From: Leptidea sinapis
Lineage: Eukaryota; Arthropoda; Insecta; Lepidoptera; Pieridae
DNA length: 64,000 bases
Assembly: GCF_905404315.1 (NCBI RefSeq)
Contig: NC_066265.1
Location: 30,032,501-30,096,500 of the forward strand
Direction of reading: 5' to 3'
The position numbers were made by a program, and so were the translations under genes. Within the stretch, counting starts at the first letter, position 1; each line of letters begins with the position of its first letter. Of the stretch, positions 31,246 to 42,822 are shown one piece after another. Under the pieces are notes generated by a model. That model had not been told where the DNA came from, did no database searches, and worked only from the letters and a program-made list of their open reading frames with translations.

Positions 31246-31604
31246 TTACTTTTGGATTGGGTTGGTAAAGTAGATCCTATAGATGGCGCATCTAGAAAAT
31301 TAAGAATACATGTTAAAGAAACATTCAGTGGTAGAACTGCACGTTAGAAGTGAAAACTTCTTAGAATCACCAACTTGTAAGTTATTTTGTATTTTTATTT
31401 TTTATTTTACATCAACATATTTCTGTAGTTATAAAATATTCATTATTTGCACCGTTTACAGGAAAAGTGTTAATTGTCTATTTATAACAGAAACAAATTT
31501 ATACAAATTTTTGTTCTATTTTACAAATTGTGATTTCATCCATTGTCATTATAATTATTTAAAAACTATATAGAATTGTTAGAAAACTAAAGTAAGTAAC
31601 GAAC
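31246..31604. other. Unassigned spacer
   Basis: AT-rich, with gtagatcctatagatggcgc near 31269-31288 (a phrase related to the SINE body at 17.76 kb). An 87-codon frame at 31310 is unsupported. Confidence 0.35.
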
Positions 31605-31815
31605 TCACGTTGCTCGTGCGGCACAAGCACATCTCACCTCCAACTATGTTTAAACATAGTTACAAACCTACCTTGGCTGACACCGACACGGGAAGTAGCA
31701 GCGTTCAAATAAAAAAAAGAATTATCAAAATCGGTTCACCCAGTCCTGAGGTAACAAACATAAAAAACATACCAAAGAATTGAGAACCTCCTCCTTTTTT
31801 GAAGGCGGTTAAGAA
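31605..31815 (-). repeat. 'aaccgacttc' repeat, reverse orientation
   Basis: gtgcggcacaagcacatctc and ccttggctgacaccgac match the centre of the foldback at 11.12-11.21 kb. ttatcaaaatcggttcaccc, gagaacctcctcctttt and gaaggcggtta match the repeat at 10.5 kb. Confidence 0.6.
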
Positions 31816-32164
31816 TTAAATACGAGAAACCAAATTCAACCAAGCGATATCGTAGAGTGCATCTCCTTTCAGATATACTCTCAGATGTGCTTTTTCTTAA
31901 AAAGTCTTTAATTTTTAATGATAATAACAATAATTTGACGATAACATATTTATGCCCGAAGAGATGAAGTCATAGTTGACCTCTGCCCAGGTCAGATTGA
32001 CCTCATCTGACCGTGACCGTGACCGATAGCGCGTCTTGTAAAGGCCATTGACACACTTCACTAACGAATTGTGTAGGCGGGCTGCTCTTGCAATTGGAAC
32101 GATTGTTGAAATCATTCGTTTATTCATTTCATCGCACAAATAATAACAGCTTAAGAAACACAAT
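31816..32164. other. Unassigned spacer
   Basis: A short GACC/GGTC-rich patch near 31990-32025 (ctcatctgaccgtgaccgtg); nothing else. Confidence 0.35.
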
Positions 32165-32660
32165 TAGATACGTTTATCCACATGACTAATACGTAAATTT
32201 GCTAGGAACTATCATAACCATAATGTTAACACCAGGAACAAAAATAAACTTATAATACCTACTAGTATTAGGTAGGTAAGTTTTTATAACTTTTACAACA
32301 AGATCCCAGAAAATGTTTTTGTTTTGAACATTTAATTACGAAATTCAAAAGAATTGTAAAAAACCGTTTGTAAACCGTGGTAAACGTTACTATAACATAA
32401 ATGACTTTCTTAATGATACCACAGATTGGGAATGGAGCGACTGCCCTCAGGCTATTAAAAAATAAAATTAATTGTACGAATTTACATTGTAACCATATTC
32501 TTATAAAAAAAAGATGCCCGCTGAGTTTGTTGCGCCCGTTCTACTCAGGTCTGAGGCATAGCTTTTGGAATGTGTTTTTTACTTTCAATACACTTATAAT
32601 ATCACTATATTATATACTATTTTGAATAAAAATATTTGAAATTGAATTAATTTGAATTTG
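32165..32660 (+). mobile_element. LINE-C 3' end
   Basis: Matches 5.46-5.97 kb: aactatcataaccataatg, taacataaatgactttctta and gattgggaatggagcgac, then the UTR gctgagtttgttgcgcccg and the gaataaaaatatttgaa tail. Frameshifted (duplicated text near 32320). Confidence 0.8.
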
Positions 32661-33014
32661 GCTTATTGACACAACATTGAAAATTACAACTTACATGAGC
32701 TACTAAATACGAGAGTATACCAATAATACCTACTTTCGAATATTCGTAAAATATTCAATATTATATTAATAAACTTTATTGAAAATTTATTATCATCTTG
32801 GCTAGTATTTTCTTTGATTGACGGCAGTGACGGCAGCCACATTGATTTGAATGTCTTAAAGAACTAAAACGCGTGTAATTAAAAGTTACAATTTTAATAC
32901 TATTTCTTTAATCCGGAGGATAAGGGACACTCCTGTCAACCTCAGCCGCGTTTTATTCTATAAAAGTATTTAAATAAATCTCTTAGGTATATTTTGTGTG
33001 TGATGCAGGTAGAT
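32661..33014. other. Unassigned spacer
   Basis: AT-rich, nothing recognised apart from cgcgtgtaattaaaa, also at 13.45 kb. Confidence 0.35.
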
Positions 33015-33029
33015 AGTTAATAAATAAAT

Positions 33030-33222
33030 AAATATTGACACACTTTTACACAAATTATCTTGCCCCAAACTAGGCATTGCTAGTGCTATGGGTACAAGAC
33101 AACGATTTATTTAATAAACATCCATGACTCGGAAAAAAACATCCATATTCATCATCATATAATTATTTGCACCTAGCGGGCTTCGAACCCGGGTCCTCTA
33201 GCTCAGTAGGCAGGATCACTAA
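33030..33222 (-). repeat. SINE-L copy, reverse
   Basis: gccccaaactaggcattgct, gggtacaagacaacgattta and ggcttcgaacccgggtcctc match the complement of the SINE at 6330, including the B-box arm. Confidence 0.75.
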
Positions 33223-33752
33223 ACTTATGTTTGCTTGTAACGCTAAGTTAAGAATAAAAGAGATTAGTTTTAACATTTAGAAGATAGTTAACAGTACACT
33301 AATCATAATTTTAAACACTTTTCTATTTTGTATCAAGTGGCCGGCAACCTAGAAGATCTGGAGCTTTTTAACCTTTCTGTCTTCTGAAGCACATATTAAT
33401 ATACTGTAAAACACACTCAATTATACAATAAAATGCATCGTGTTTCGAAGAAGTGAATAAAATATGTTTGTTGGTGATTACTTATCCTGAACGTATAAGG
33501 GTGAAATTTCAATATATTCATTCATTCATTCACATTTATTTGTTAGGAATACAATCGATAAAAGGGGTCATCTGATTATTTATAAAATAGCCCCTGTTTT
33601 CTTTATTATTAAATGTGTCTGGCCTTGTAGGTTGAATCACACTTCTCTACACTCGTGCTCACCTGGTCTAAAACTATATTTCTTCATCTGCAACTGTTTT
33701 AACATGAATCTCATTTTCATTTATTTACATATTTTATATACTATATCTACTA
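33223..33752. other. Unassigned spacer
   Basis: A CATT microsatellite near 33511-33528; nothing else recognised. Confidence 0.4.
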
Positions 33753-34114
33753 CTAGCTGACCCGACAGACGTTGTTCTATACATACTGTACAATAAATTC
33801 TGTTTTTTTTTTTAATTTTTCAATAATATTTCATAATATTAAGTATTATTTCGGAAAATATACTCCCTGTTGTTATAATGCAATTGTTTAACAACACAAC
33901 TGTTAAACCGTGCGTCAATAAATTCTCTCAAAGAAAATATGTCCATATAAAACAAATATTGGAAATAGAAATAATTATGGGTCCCAAATCAAAATAAAAA
34001 CTATCCTATCTCTTAAGTTGGACTAAACTAAAAGTAATCCCCATTAAATCCGTTCATTAGTTTAGTAGTTCACTGAAAACAAACATCAAGACACTGGATT
34101 TATATATATTAAGA
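33753..34114 (-). mobile_element. Non-autonomous Helitron (362 bp)
   Basis: The reversed ends are CTAG at 33753-33756, preceded by host A (33752), and GA at 34113-34114, followed by host T. In sense orientation it begins tcttaatatatataaatcc and ends gtcgggtcagCTAG. No coding. A fragment of the same family is at 15.69-15.99 kb. Confidence 0.8.
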
Positions 34115-34656
34115 TACTATTATAAAATCGTGGTATGACCTCACTCTTGTGCGTGGGACCCGCGCATTTAAGAATTCAAACCGGATACTGGCAAAGGATA
34201 TTCACTGTCAGATTCAAAAGGAAATCGGACTTGTGATCCAATTCACAAGAACTATCGCATCAGTAGAACGCTTATAAGTACATTCTTTTGAAAGACGTGT
34301 CCCACGTGCAGCTTCGTGAATGAAATTACAAATCGCGTATCAATGGACAGCTGGGGAGTGATGCAGCCTCCTTGCCTCCCCCCCCCACACCCCCCACACC
34401 CCCTCCCGCGATCACCGAGGAAGCACGGATCTCTCGCCCACTCACCAAGAATAATTGAACTGCGACTAGTCTACGCGTTATATATGAACTTTAAATTGGA
34501 TAATGCCATGTTTAGACTTGCTATTTTCAATCAACAGCTATTTTTATGTTTCTATGACAAAATACTAGAGCATCCCGGTCTTTTATAAGTCAAAGTGATC
34601 TCACATTTCCGGTTTTTAAAATTTTTTTTTTTTTAATTATTCTCTTATACTACTAA
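34115..34656. other. Unassigned spacer
   Basis: A C-rich run at 34376-34408 (ccccccccacaccccccaca) makes a proline-rich 90-codon frame look like a gene; it has no other support. Confidence 0.4.
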
Positions 34657-35417
34657 AAAACCCCATTTGTCGTATCACCGCTCTTCGAGAACACTTCTCT
34701 TAAAGCCGCGCCTAGTATCGGAATACTGGGTCTCGAAATCTCGAGCAATTGCCAATTCCGTGGCCATCTGGAGGGCAAAGCCAAATTGGCTTCGAAGAAG
34801 CTGGGCGTCATCAATAGAGCACGGCAATACTTCAAGCCGGCCCACATTCTAGCGCTCTACAAAGCGCAGGTCCGGCCACACATGGAGTATTGTTGTCATC
34901 TCTGGTCTGGTGCACCCCAGTATCTGCTCGATCCATTTGACCGCGTGCAACGTAGAGCAGCTCGAATTGTCGGGGACTCAGTGCTCTGTGAACGGCTGGA
35001 TCACTTGGCGTTGCGTAGAGACGTCGCTTCATTGTGTGTCTTCTACCGCATTTATCACGGGGAGTGTTCCGAAGAGCTGTTTAACCTGATTCCTGCCGCC
35101 GAATTTCACCTTCGCACGACACGCCACAAGTTAGGATATCATCCCCACCATCTGGATGTGTGGCGGTCCTCCACAGTGCGGTTTTCAAGAAGCTTTCTCC
35201 CTCGTACTACAAAGCTGTGGAACGAGCTTCCTTGTGCGGTGTTTCCGGGACGATACGACATGGGTACCTTCAAAAAAAGCGCGTACACCTTCCTTAAAGG
35301 CCGGCAACGCTCTTGTGATTCCTCTGGTGTTGCAAGAGAATGTGGGCGGCGGTGGGCACTTAACACCAGGTGACCCGTACGCTCGTTTGTCCTCCTATTC
35401 CATAAAAAAAAAAAAAA
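34657..35417 (+). mobile_element. LINE-A, best copy (RT C-terminus and tail)
   Basis: An uninterrupted frame from after a TAA (34654-34656) to TGA at 35371-35373 gives about 238 residues. Order: [20 protein letters not shown] and [14 protein letters not shown] (end of the RT palm/thumb), [16 protein letters not shown], then [51 protein letters not shown] and [15 protein letters not shown]. These are hallmarks of Jockey/CR1-like ORF2 C-termini in Lepidoptera, downstream of the catalytic FADD motif, which is absent. The 3' UTR ends ctcctattcc plus an A-run. It is 5'-truncated, as usual for LINEs. About nine other pieces of the family lie in the window. Confidence 0.9.
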
Positions 35418-35448
35418 CTTTGCTCGGGATTTTTAACAAAGAACACTT

Positions 35449-35775
35449 TTTTATGAAAATAAGGGACGAGACGAGCAGGACGTTCAGCACATAGTAATTG
35501 ATACGCCCTGCCCATTACAATGCAGTGCCACTCAGGATTCTTGAAACCCAAAAAAAAATCTGAGCGGCACTACAATAATTGCGCTTGTCACTTTGAAACA
35601 TAAGATTTGATGTTAAGTCTCATCATCTTTTCCGAGTAATTTCACTAGGTACGGCGCCCTTCACACCGAGACACAGTAATGTTTACACATGACTGCTTAG
35701 CAGCAGAAATAGGTGCCGTTGTGGTACCTACCCATAAACTAGCCGAAATCCTGTGCAAAGGAGCCTCCCGCTGGT
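35449..35775 (-). repeat. S3 repeat
   Basis: Lies directly after LINE-A and about 35 bp of spacer. Left edge tatgaaaataagggacg, right edge gcctcccgctggta. It has a few insertions (aaaaaaaatctgag). Confidence 0.85.
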
Positions 35776-36780
35776 ACTATCTTAACTCATTTCATCTGCA
35801 GTCCCCCTGAAACGTCGGTTTAACTAAAACAATAATAAAAATGTAACTTTTACGCAATAATCTATGTAAAAACAAAGTTATAATTACACGCGTCTTAATC
35901 TTTTAAAAAGTGTCTTATTTAATAACATGTAATTGTTAAATTGTTGTCAAATAACATAGATAAGAATACCCTCTATCTATGTCAGAATAAGTTAACAGTG
36001 CTTGGGACATCAGGTCTGCTAGAAAGCAACATGGTACCCTTTAAAAAAACAGTGAGTATACATATATTACTGATTGGTAGAGAACGGATTATATGCTACA
36101 AAAATGCCCAAAATATGCATACAAATATGCAAGTAAAAAAACTAAAATATGCACGAAAATCCATAAAAAGGGCCAAAATATGCGTAAAATTAAACAGCAA
36201 AAAATAAAAAGTCATATTTCTATTTCATTTTATAAAGGCTTGTACTGACAATCGTATTTGTGAAAGAAACTATTACAAGATATACCTACTTAGGTAACAA
36301 TGAAATTTAAGATTTACCTTTTCCATTCCATTCCATTTACCATTAAAAAAAAAAGTATTTGTAATAGGTAGTTGTCATTATGAAGTTTAGATCCATTTAT
36401 TCCCTCAACTACCACGCGCACTTAGTATATCATATTGGTCACAATAAAACAGCCTGGGATCAGTACCTTCGTACTCTCCGCTTACAAACCGGTTTAATGT
36501 TTGTTACGAAATGATTCACAATCATTGAATCAAATTGTTTTGGAACATTGAATCATAACTTTCACATAAGTTTCACTTTTGTATACCCCAAGTAACTGTG
36601 TGTATACATGATGCAATCAACCATTTTGTAAATATCACGGATATGGAACCGGAACTCAATTTAATTGTCTTTACACAAGCTTAATTTTTATATCTATTTT
36701 ATGAGAAAGAGTTACAAAACGGGACATTTACCTAAAGGTATGTATAATACGCCCTGCCCATCACAATACTTCGTTCTTGG
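35776..36780. other. Unassigned, with ATATGC cluster
   Basis: At 36108-36185 the hexamer ATATGC occurs four to five times in about 80 bp (caaaatatgcat, aaatatgcaag, aaatatgcacg, aaatatgcgt). Frames of up to 88 codons here follow that low-complexity text. The rest is AT-rich without recognised content. Confidence 0.4.
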
Positions 36781-37705
36781 TTGAAACTATTGAGTGGTGA
36801 GTTGTTTTCCCCTCACCTCCTCATAGAGGAGAAGACAAAACCTCGGCACGAACACCGTGGTATTTGTCGTCTTTGGCAGCGCTACAATAATACAAGGGAA
36901 CCCACTGAACAGCATTCAGGCCGTAAAAGGAGTACAACCACTCGGCAAGACGGGTACATACAACTGACTGCAAGACGCCAGCCGATGTTAACCGCTCGAG
37001 AGATAAGTTTGAGGCTACAAAATTCAAGTGCTGTTGATGTAAGTCCCCAAACTGTGCGAAATCGACTGCATGACTACGGCCTACGAGCTCGACGCCCAAT
37101 TAGGTGCCCAACGATACGTCACGTTAATCGCGCTCGTCGAAATGAATGGTGTACAGAACGCAGAACATGGACCCAGGATCAATGGGATAAAATTATGTTT
37201 TCCGATGGACTCATCGATTCGGGTTTAGGCCTGATACAAGAAGGGTGCGACTGTACCGTCGGCCCGGAAATACTGAAAGGCTCAGGTGCATTCAGGAAGT
37301 TCATCCATACAGCGGCTCAACAGTTATGGTATGGACGGCTATTATGAAGAACAGGCGAACTGAGTTGAAAATTACGTTGAGGATGTTCTCAGACCTTATG
37401 TTCATCAATTTGCACAAACCTTTGGCTCCGATTTTACGTTAATGCATGACAATGCGCGTTCACATACAGCTCGGTGAACCAGTCAATACTTGGCCACGGA
37501 GAACGTCCGGGTATTGCCCTGGCCTGCACAATCGCCAGACCTCAACGCCATCGAGCACGCATGGGACATGCTCCAGAGACGTGTTTTGAAAGACTTGGAC
37601 GGATTGACATCAACCCAACAGCTGAAGGATTTGCTACAATTCCATTGGGAGCGAATACTGCAAGATGACATAAACAGTCTCATTAATTCAATTAATAATC
37701 GTTGA
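36781..37705 (+). pseudogene. Tc1-like transposase, broken
   Basis: Tc1/mariner DD34E transposases cut and paste DNA at TA sites. The first frame (36781-37347) gives GRKRSTTTRQDGYIQL, LTAREISLRLQNSSAVDVS and RTWTQDQWDKIMFSDG, i.e. the DNA-binding region and first catalytic Asp (normally FSDES, here FSDG). A frameshift follows; RLYRRPGN and STVMVW continue in another frame. TLMHDNARSHTAR holds the second Asp, then an in-frame TGA, and WPAQSPDLNAIEHAWDMLQ holds the catalytic Glu, 34 residues later. It ends about 37705. I could not find convincing terminal inverted repeats. Confidence 0.9.
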
Positions 37706-38656
37706 AAACGAGTTCTGAATAGCAGAGGAGGCCATACTTTGTATTAAATTATCCTATTCTTTCACAATAAATTCATTTTCTTTAGAAATTTCATTTTGTT
37801 AAAAAATGTTTAGTTGCTTTTGTACCTTAGTTTCTGCAGTATATTCTAATATTGTTAATTTCTGTTATTAAAAGAACTTATAAAGACAACAGCTGTTATT
37901 TTTACATAATAGGACCCTAAAAGTATTATTTTAAAAATAAAATACAACGTTATAATGTGAAAAACCAACCTAAAATTTAAATAAGTACATGTTGCTTAGA
38001 CTTTTTTGATGTGTATATAAGAGCCTAGAAGCCATGAGTGCTGATTGCATAATATTCCTCTGAACCGCTTAAAAAAAATGGACTATGACATTTTATGCGT
38101 CATCATCTCCAGCAATGTCCGGTACTGTGTCCAGACAAAGTTACTTAGTTGTTCATGATCCTGTATATTAATTTGTTAAAGGACTTTTTTGATATGTTTT
38201 CAGGAAGATTAGTATAAAAAATAAGACCGGGCCGGTCGACCGGAATAACTGAAGATTTTATATTTTAGTCGGGGATATACAGCTTACCTTCAGTTCCAAT
38301 ATTAATAATTAATAAAAGGTCTAAAGATCTTTAACAATTAAAAATATAGCCAAAGTAAATATTGTATTGTTATTCATGGTCCTTGAGAATACAAATTTTC
38401 AAATGAATGTCATGCAAATTAATTTAATTAAGATGTATCTCGTAGAATAATCGTTTCGCGCTCTTGAAATATTCCTTTCACTAGATAAGTTATATTAGTC
38501 ATATAACTCATTCTAAATTAGCGAGGTTATTGCAGATGGCAATCAAACAATAGCTGAAGACCCACACTTGCGGTTACCAAATAAATACAGAATGTATGAG
38601 TAGCATTAGAGTATCTTTATATTACGACACGTCAACATTATAGGACCTTTTGCTGA
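37706..38656. other. Tc1 3' flank and unassigned stretch
   Basis: The first 150 bp may be the non-coding end of the Tc1 relic. The rest is AT-rich with no recognised element. Confidence 0.4.
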
Positions 38657-38760
38657 GGCACTGACCTCTACTATACATACCACTGGACTGGCTGTTGTCA
38701 AATTGCTTTTGTGCCTGTTTGATATTCGCCATTTTGGCGCTTTTGGCCATGTTGCGAGAG
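38657..38760 (+). repeat. 5' region of the gag retroposon
   Basis: cactgacctctactatacat, accactggactggctgttgt and ttgatattcgccattttggc match the complement of 5.15-5.24 kb, in the element's sense orientation. It is a short fragment not followed by the gag frame. Confidence 0.6.
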
Positions 38761-39149
38761 TCTGCGGTACTAAAACTAGTGATGACAACCTCAGCAAACA
38801 TCGATAGATGGTGGGAAACTATTTACAAAAAAAATGCGTACTTTATAACGTTGATACTTGAAGTATATATAACACGGAAGACGACTGAAATTAATTCAAA
38901 ATGCAAAAATACTTCAGAGTATTGTAAGTGATTCGCAGCCATTTGTATTATACCTCAAAAGTAGGTCTCTGGACGCTCGCGAGTGGCACTTCAAAGAGGC
39001 ACAAAAAATTTGCTGTCAAACATATGGAACAGCCTGTCCAGTGGTATTTATACAAGTCAGTGTTCTGAGGAAACGTTAGTGGCCATTATTCGATTCGTTT
39101 CGACTTTTTTCTCTTTTATTTTTAACTCTAGATTAAAATTATTTTAAGA
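38761..39149. other. Unassigned spacer
   Basis: Around 39030 gcctgtccagtggtatttat is another faint echo of the fragment just upstream. No gene. Confidence 0.35.
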
Positions 39150-39618
39150 CTAGCTTTTACCCGCGACTTCATCCGCGTTGAATAGTTACTTTAGGCAATT
39201 TTTTTTGAGGATACTTTTCAAATAATACACATACAAACTACTCTTTCAGCTGCTGGCAGCGCTTTTCTATGATACAGCCCATATCCCTTGTAATTGTGGA
39301 CACTCTTTAATAATATTTCCCTGTAAACTTTAGTCCCCTATTCCATCAAAGCTTCAAAAATGCTCAAAGAAATGCTTATAAATTATTTCTTATACCTAAA
39401 TACAAAGTTTCATGGTTTTCTTTCGATAATGACGAATTTCCATACAAACTGCCACCCCCTATTTCAACCCATTTATTTATTTGCAATTAAAGGTAGCCTA
39501 TGTCCTTTTTCAAGCTCGATTCTATCTCTGTACAAATTTTTATCAAAATCGGTTCTGTGGTTTAGGCGTGAGAGCGTAACAAACAAAGTTACATTCACGT
39601 TCGTAATATTAGTAGGGA
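39150..39618 (-). mobile_element. Non-autonomous Helitron (469 bp)
   Basis: Reversed ends: CTAG at 39150-39153 after host A, and GGGA ending at 39618 before host T. Beside CTAG is the hairpin CGCG-acttcatc-CGCG. In sense orientation it starts tccctactaatattacgaac and includes acgcctaaaccacagaaccg. The 111- and 133-codon frames over it (39360-39695 and 39473-39874) are chance. Confidence 0.85.
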
Positions 39619-39816
39619 TAAGATCAATTTCATCATTATCTGTGTCTCTCTGTATTGCTTTTTTGATCTGTTTGTTTTTAGAGGTGCTAGAGTAGGTATT
39701 AAGTAGTACACAAAACTGCATAATCATTTGCGGCCGCAAACAGAGGCATAGTACACAAAACCGACAGCAATGATCGAAGAAAAAAAACGGCCAAGAACGA
39801 GTCAGGCTCGCCCATG

Positions 39817-40380
39817 AAGGGTTCCGTAGCAGCAAGTAACATAGTATAAAAGTTCTTGTAGTTCGTTGTAACATTTATCTGTTATCGATGTTTTAATAAT
39901 AGCGTAAAAAAAACTAATTACTAGATTTTCAAACAAATTTTCGGTGGAAGTACATGGTAATCATCATATATTTTTTTTAGTTTTATCAATCTCTTATTTT
40001 AGAAGTTACAGGGGGGGGGGACACATTTTACCACTTTGGAAATGTCTCTCGCGCAAAAAATGATATAAGAAACCTCAATATCATTTTTGAAGACCTATCC
40101 ATAGATGTGGGTTAGTACAGGTACACGTTTGGGTTTAATGAAAAAAAATTTTGATGTTTCAGTTCTAAGTATAGGGAACCCCCAAAATTTTATGTTTTTT
40201 TTTTCAATTTTTGTATAAAAAACTTAATGCCCTTCACAGAATACATCTACTTACCAAGTTTCAACAGTATAGTTCTTATAGTTTCGGAAACAAAGTGGCT
40301 GTGTCATACGCACGGACAGACAGACAGACATGACGAATCTATAAGGATTCCGTTTTTTGTCATTTGGCTACTGAACCCTT
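39817..40380. mobile_element. TIR element, 'aagggttccgtagc' family
   Basis: The ends aagggttccgtagc and gctactgaaccctt are inverted repeats (one mismatch). The interior includes a run of nine or more G near 40012, gggaacccccaaaatttt, and acggacagacagacagaca. A very common lepidopteran repeat to my knowledge. No transposase. Confidence 0.5.
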
Positions 40381-40633
40381 AATTGCCCAACATAGAATAT
40401 TTACTTCACATTCGGTTTTCAAACGTTACGATTTATTAATATTCGGAGGAGGAAATTGCCGCGAACGAAGCCCTGTTTTTTTTTACTTGATGGTTTTTAG
40501 TCGGAGCTGCAGTTTTACTTCGCAATGAAGATGGTCTCATCCGCGTTAGTGCCACGGTATGTTGTTTTAGAATCATTTTGACATCTGAAAAAGGCCCCAT
40601 GTAATTTTGTACTCTTCATCATTCATCATCATT
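40381..40633. other. Unassigned spacer
   Basis: Nothing recognised. Confidence 0.4.
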
Positions 40634-40885
40634 TCAGTCAGAAGACGTCCACTGCTGGACAAAGACATCTCCCAAAGATCGCCATGACAATCGGTCCTGC
40701 GCTGCCCTCATCCAACCTACTCCGGCGATCGTCGGTCATCTTGTGGGTGCCTACCAACACTACCCCTTCCTGTACGTGGTCACCATTCGAGGACCTTACT
40801 GCCCCAACGACCATCTGTCCGTCGAGCTATGTGCCCTGCCCACTGCCACTTCAGTTTCGCTATCATTTGGGCTATGCCAGTGAAT
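40634..40885 (-). pseudogene. RTE-like LINE RT C-terminus
   Basis: In the reverse frame: AKLKWQWAGHIARRTDGRW and SKVLEW, then PRTGRGSVGRHP, and MRAAQDR followed by WRSLGDVFVQQWTSSD and the stop at 40634-40636. The WxWAGHxAR, GRRSVGRPP and AQDRxxWRxLGEAYVQQWT blocks form the well-known end of insect endonuclease-reverse transcriptase polyproteins. There are several stops and at least one frameshift. The 75-codon plus frame is its shadow. Confidence 0.85.
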
Positions 40886-41054
40886 TTGATTCTTCTACAT
40901 TATCTTGTTAAGGATAATTACTGTGAAATAGTATCGTTTGCTGTGACAATGAGTTTCTTGCCACTTTTCATTAAAACTTAACATTTGCGAAGTGAAAGTA
41001 CAAAGCTTTGACATTCACAATTCAATTTTCGATCTACATTAATAAATTAACTAC

Positions 41055-41250
41055 AGAAGTCAGACCTGAGAAGAAACTAAGTCTCAAGTTACTCTGTGAA
41101 TACTTGTACGTTTTTTCATAATTTATGTAGCATCGTACAGTAAAATTTATAATTAAAAATCCTCAATTAAGAAAATAATTTATGTTGTAGTGACCTTTAC
41201 CACACAAACGTTTTTTAACAATTCTTTTGAATTTGGTAATACATTTGTAC
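41055..41250 (-). mobile_element. LINE-C fragment
   Basis: cagacctgagaagaaact, tgacctttaccacacaaacg and ttttttaacaattcttttg match LINE-C in reverse; the middle is diverged. Confidence 0.65.
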
Positions 41251-41329
41251 ATTATCTGGGATCATACTGTAAAACATGTACATCGCCCAACCAATGAATG
41301 TGAATAGAGTCGAAAATGAAAGACTGGAG

Positions 41330-41435
41330 TTGAAGAAGGCCACTTCTTCTCTCTCAGAGCACCCTTAATTTCTGAAGCGGTAGTAGTATCTAGTATTTAA
41401 TAATTACATCAAAAAGAATTCTAAAACGTTATCTA
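41330..41435 (+). repeat. LINE-D tail, sense
   Basis: cttctctctcagagcaccc, gaagcggtagtagtatctag and catcaaaaagaattctaaaa are the LINE-D 3' end, without the final ggaatc phrase. Confidence 0.55.
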
Positions 41436-41574
41436 AAACTATTGTTATCATCTTCATTCTTTTGTTTAACTCTTTATACGTTCAGAAAATAAAATAGTGG
41501 CTTACAGTACTGTTGTCAGTATTTTCTTTTCTTACATCTGTGGCAGCGACATGTTGCCCATCAGAGCTCGATAT

Positions 41575-41931
41575 TAAGGCCCGGTAGCCACCAATACGCA
41601 GAGGCGAGGACACGAGACGAAATAAGCCGCGAAATGGTCAGCTTATTTCCAACAAAACGAAGAGGAGATGTGAGCTGTGAAAGTTCGAAATCAGTCAAGT
41701 GTCAAGGTGCGGAGAGAAGACAGCTGAGAAAAGAGGGCGCATGCGCAGGCCGCCCACCTGCACGTATCTCCTCTCTGCCGCACCGCTTGATAGAAAAATG
41801 AGACTACTCCTCTCCTCTCCGCTTGATCCATTTCCATCTAAGCTAAGCAGAGAGGAGATGTGGAAATAACGAAATCTGATTGGTTATCAAAATACACCTC
41901 TCCTCTCCGCTACGGTGGATACCGGGCCTTA
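41575..41931. mobile_element. CpG-rich MITE (357 bp)
   Basis: Terminal inverted repeats of about 33 bp: taaggcccggtagccacc at the left, ggtggataccgggcctta at the right, continuing into gagagg/cctctc text. Inside, cagagaggagatgtg and catctcctct-type blocks give further inverted pairing, and the segment is richer in CG than its surroundings. No target duplication could be fixed, no ORF. Confidence 0.65.
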
Positions 41932-42324
41932 GGCGTCCCTGACAGTTGGAATATATCTAAAAAGCAGTAGCAATAGTAGTCAAAGTGTAGTTATAAAAGC
42001 TAGATTTCAAACGACCATATAACAAATAATGCGATATTAATTGTGTAGATAATTATGTCACTTGTGTGTATGTGTGAGTGCGTGACGCAACCAACTCTAT
42101 TTATACCGGTACCGACTGCACAAATAGTCATCATTCACAGATATCAAACAAAGGCCTTGTTTATACTTCATTATTTATTGTTAACTTTATGACTGTCAGT
42201 ACTCAGTTTATTGTAGGCTATTTTGAACTCCTAAATGATGCTATGCTAGATAATTTATGTAGATTTAATTCCAAGCTATAGACGAAAACTAGATGATGTT
42301 GCTTTGTTTTTTGTTATTGATTGG
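41932..42324. other. Unassigned spacer
   Basis: Nothing recognised; a 67-codon frame is unsupported. Confidence 0.4.
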
Positions 42325-42545
42325 GCAGGGATAAACACGTTCTCTTGCAACACAAGAGAGATCCCGGAGCGTTGCCGGCTTTTAAATAACTTTCGCACTG
42401 GTATTAAAGGTACACAGTCCGTATCGTCCTGGAAGCACCGCGCAATGAAACTCATTCCACAGTTTGGTAGTACGTGGTGACTTTCTTAACAACCGTCTTC
42501 TTAAGGGCCGCCACACATCGAGGTGGTGGGGATGATATCCAAGTC
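42325..42545 (-). mobile_element. LINE-A-like 3' fragment, diverged
   Basis: ctcttgcaacacaagagaga, gagcgttgccggctttta, gtatcgtcctggaagcacc and gccgccacacatcgaggtgg follow LINE-A order with many changes and no tail. Confidence 0.7.
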
Positions 42546-42732
42546 TTTATGTATCCAATCCAACAAACAGACGTAGTTCTTAAATAAGTTAAAAATAAAT
42601 TGAAGTTAATTCAGTTACATGACTTACAAGGTACCTTGGTACAATTTTAAATTTAAAAAACTAACCGTAAAGCAAGTATTCCATTGGATAATAATTTAAA
42701 AGTGTATAACCAAGTTATATAAGTAAACCTCC

Positions 42733-42822
42733 TGATGGTAAGTCAGTCACCGCTGCCCATACTCTCTTGTAAAACCAGAGGAATCACAAGAGCATTACCG
42801 ACCTTATAAAGAGTCGAATATT
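42733..42822 (-). mobile_element. LINE-A UTR scrap
   Basis: agtcagtcaccgctgcccat, ctcttgtaaaaccagagg and agcattaccgacctta are a diverged piece of the LINE-A end. Confidence 0.55.

Noticed and set aside
34316..34588. Proline-rich 90-codon ORF as a gene
   Set aside because: The prolines come from a simple C-rich run; no conserved domain or splice context.
39360..39874. Overlapping 111- and 133-codon frames
   Set aside because: They lie across and beyond a non-autonomous Helitron with clear CTAG and TC ends; no domain.
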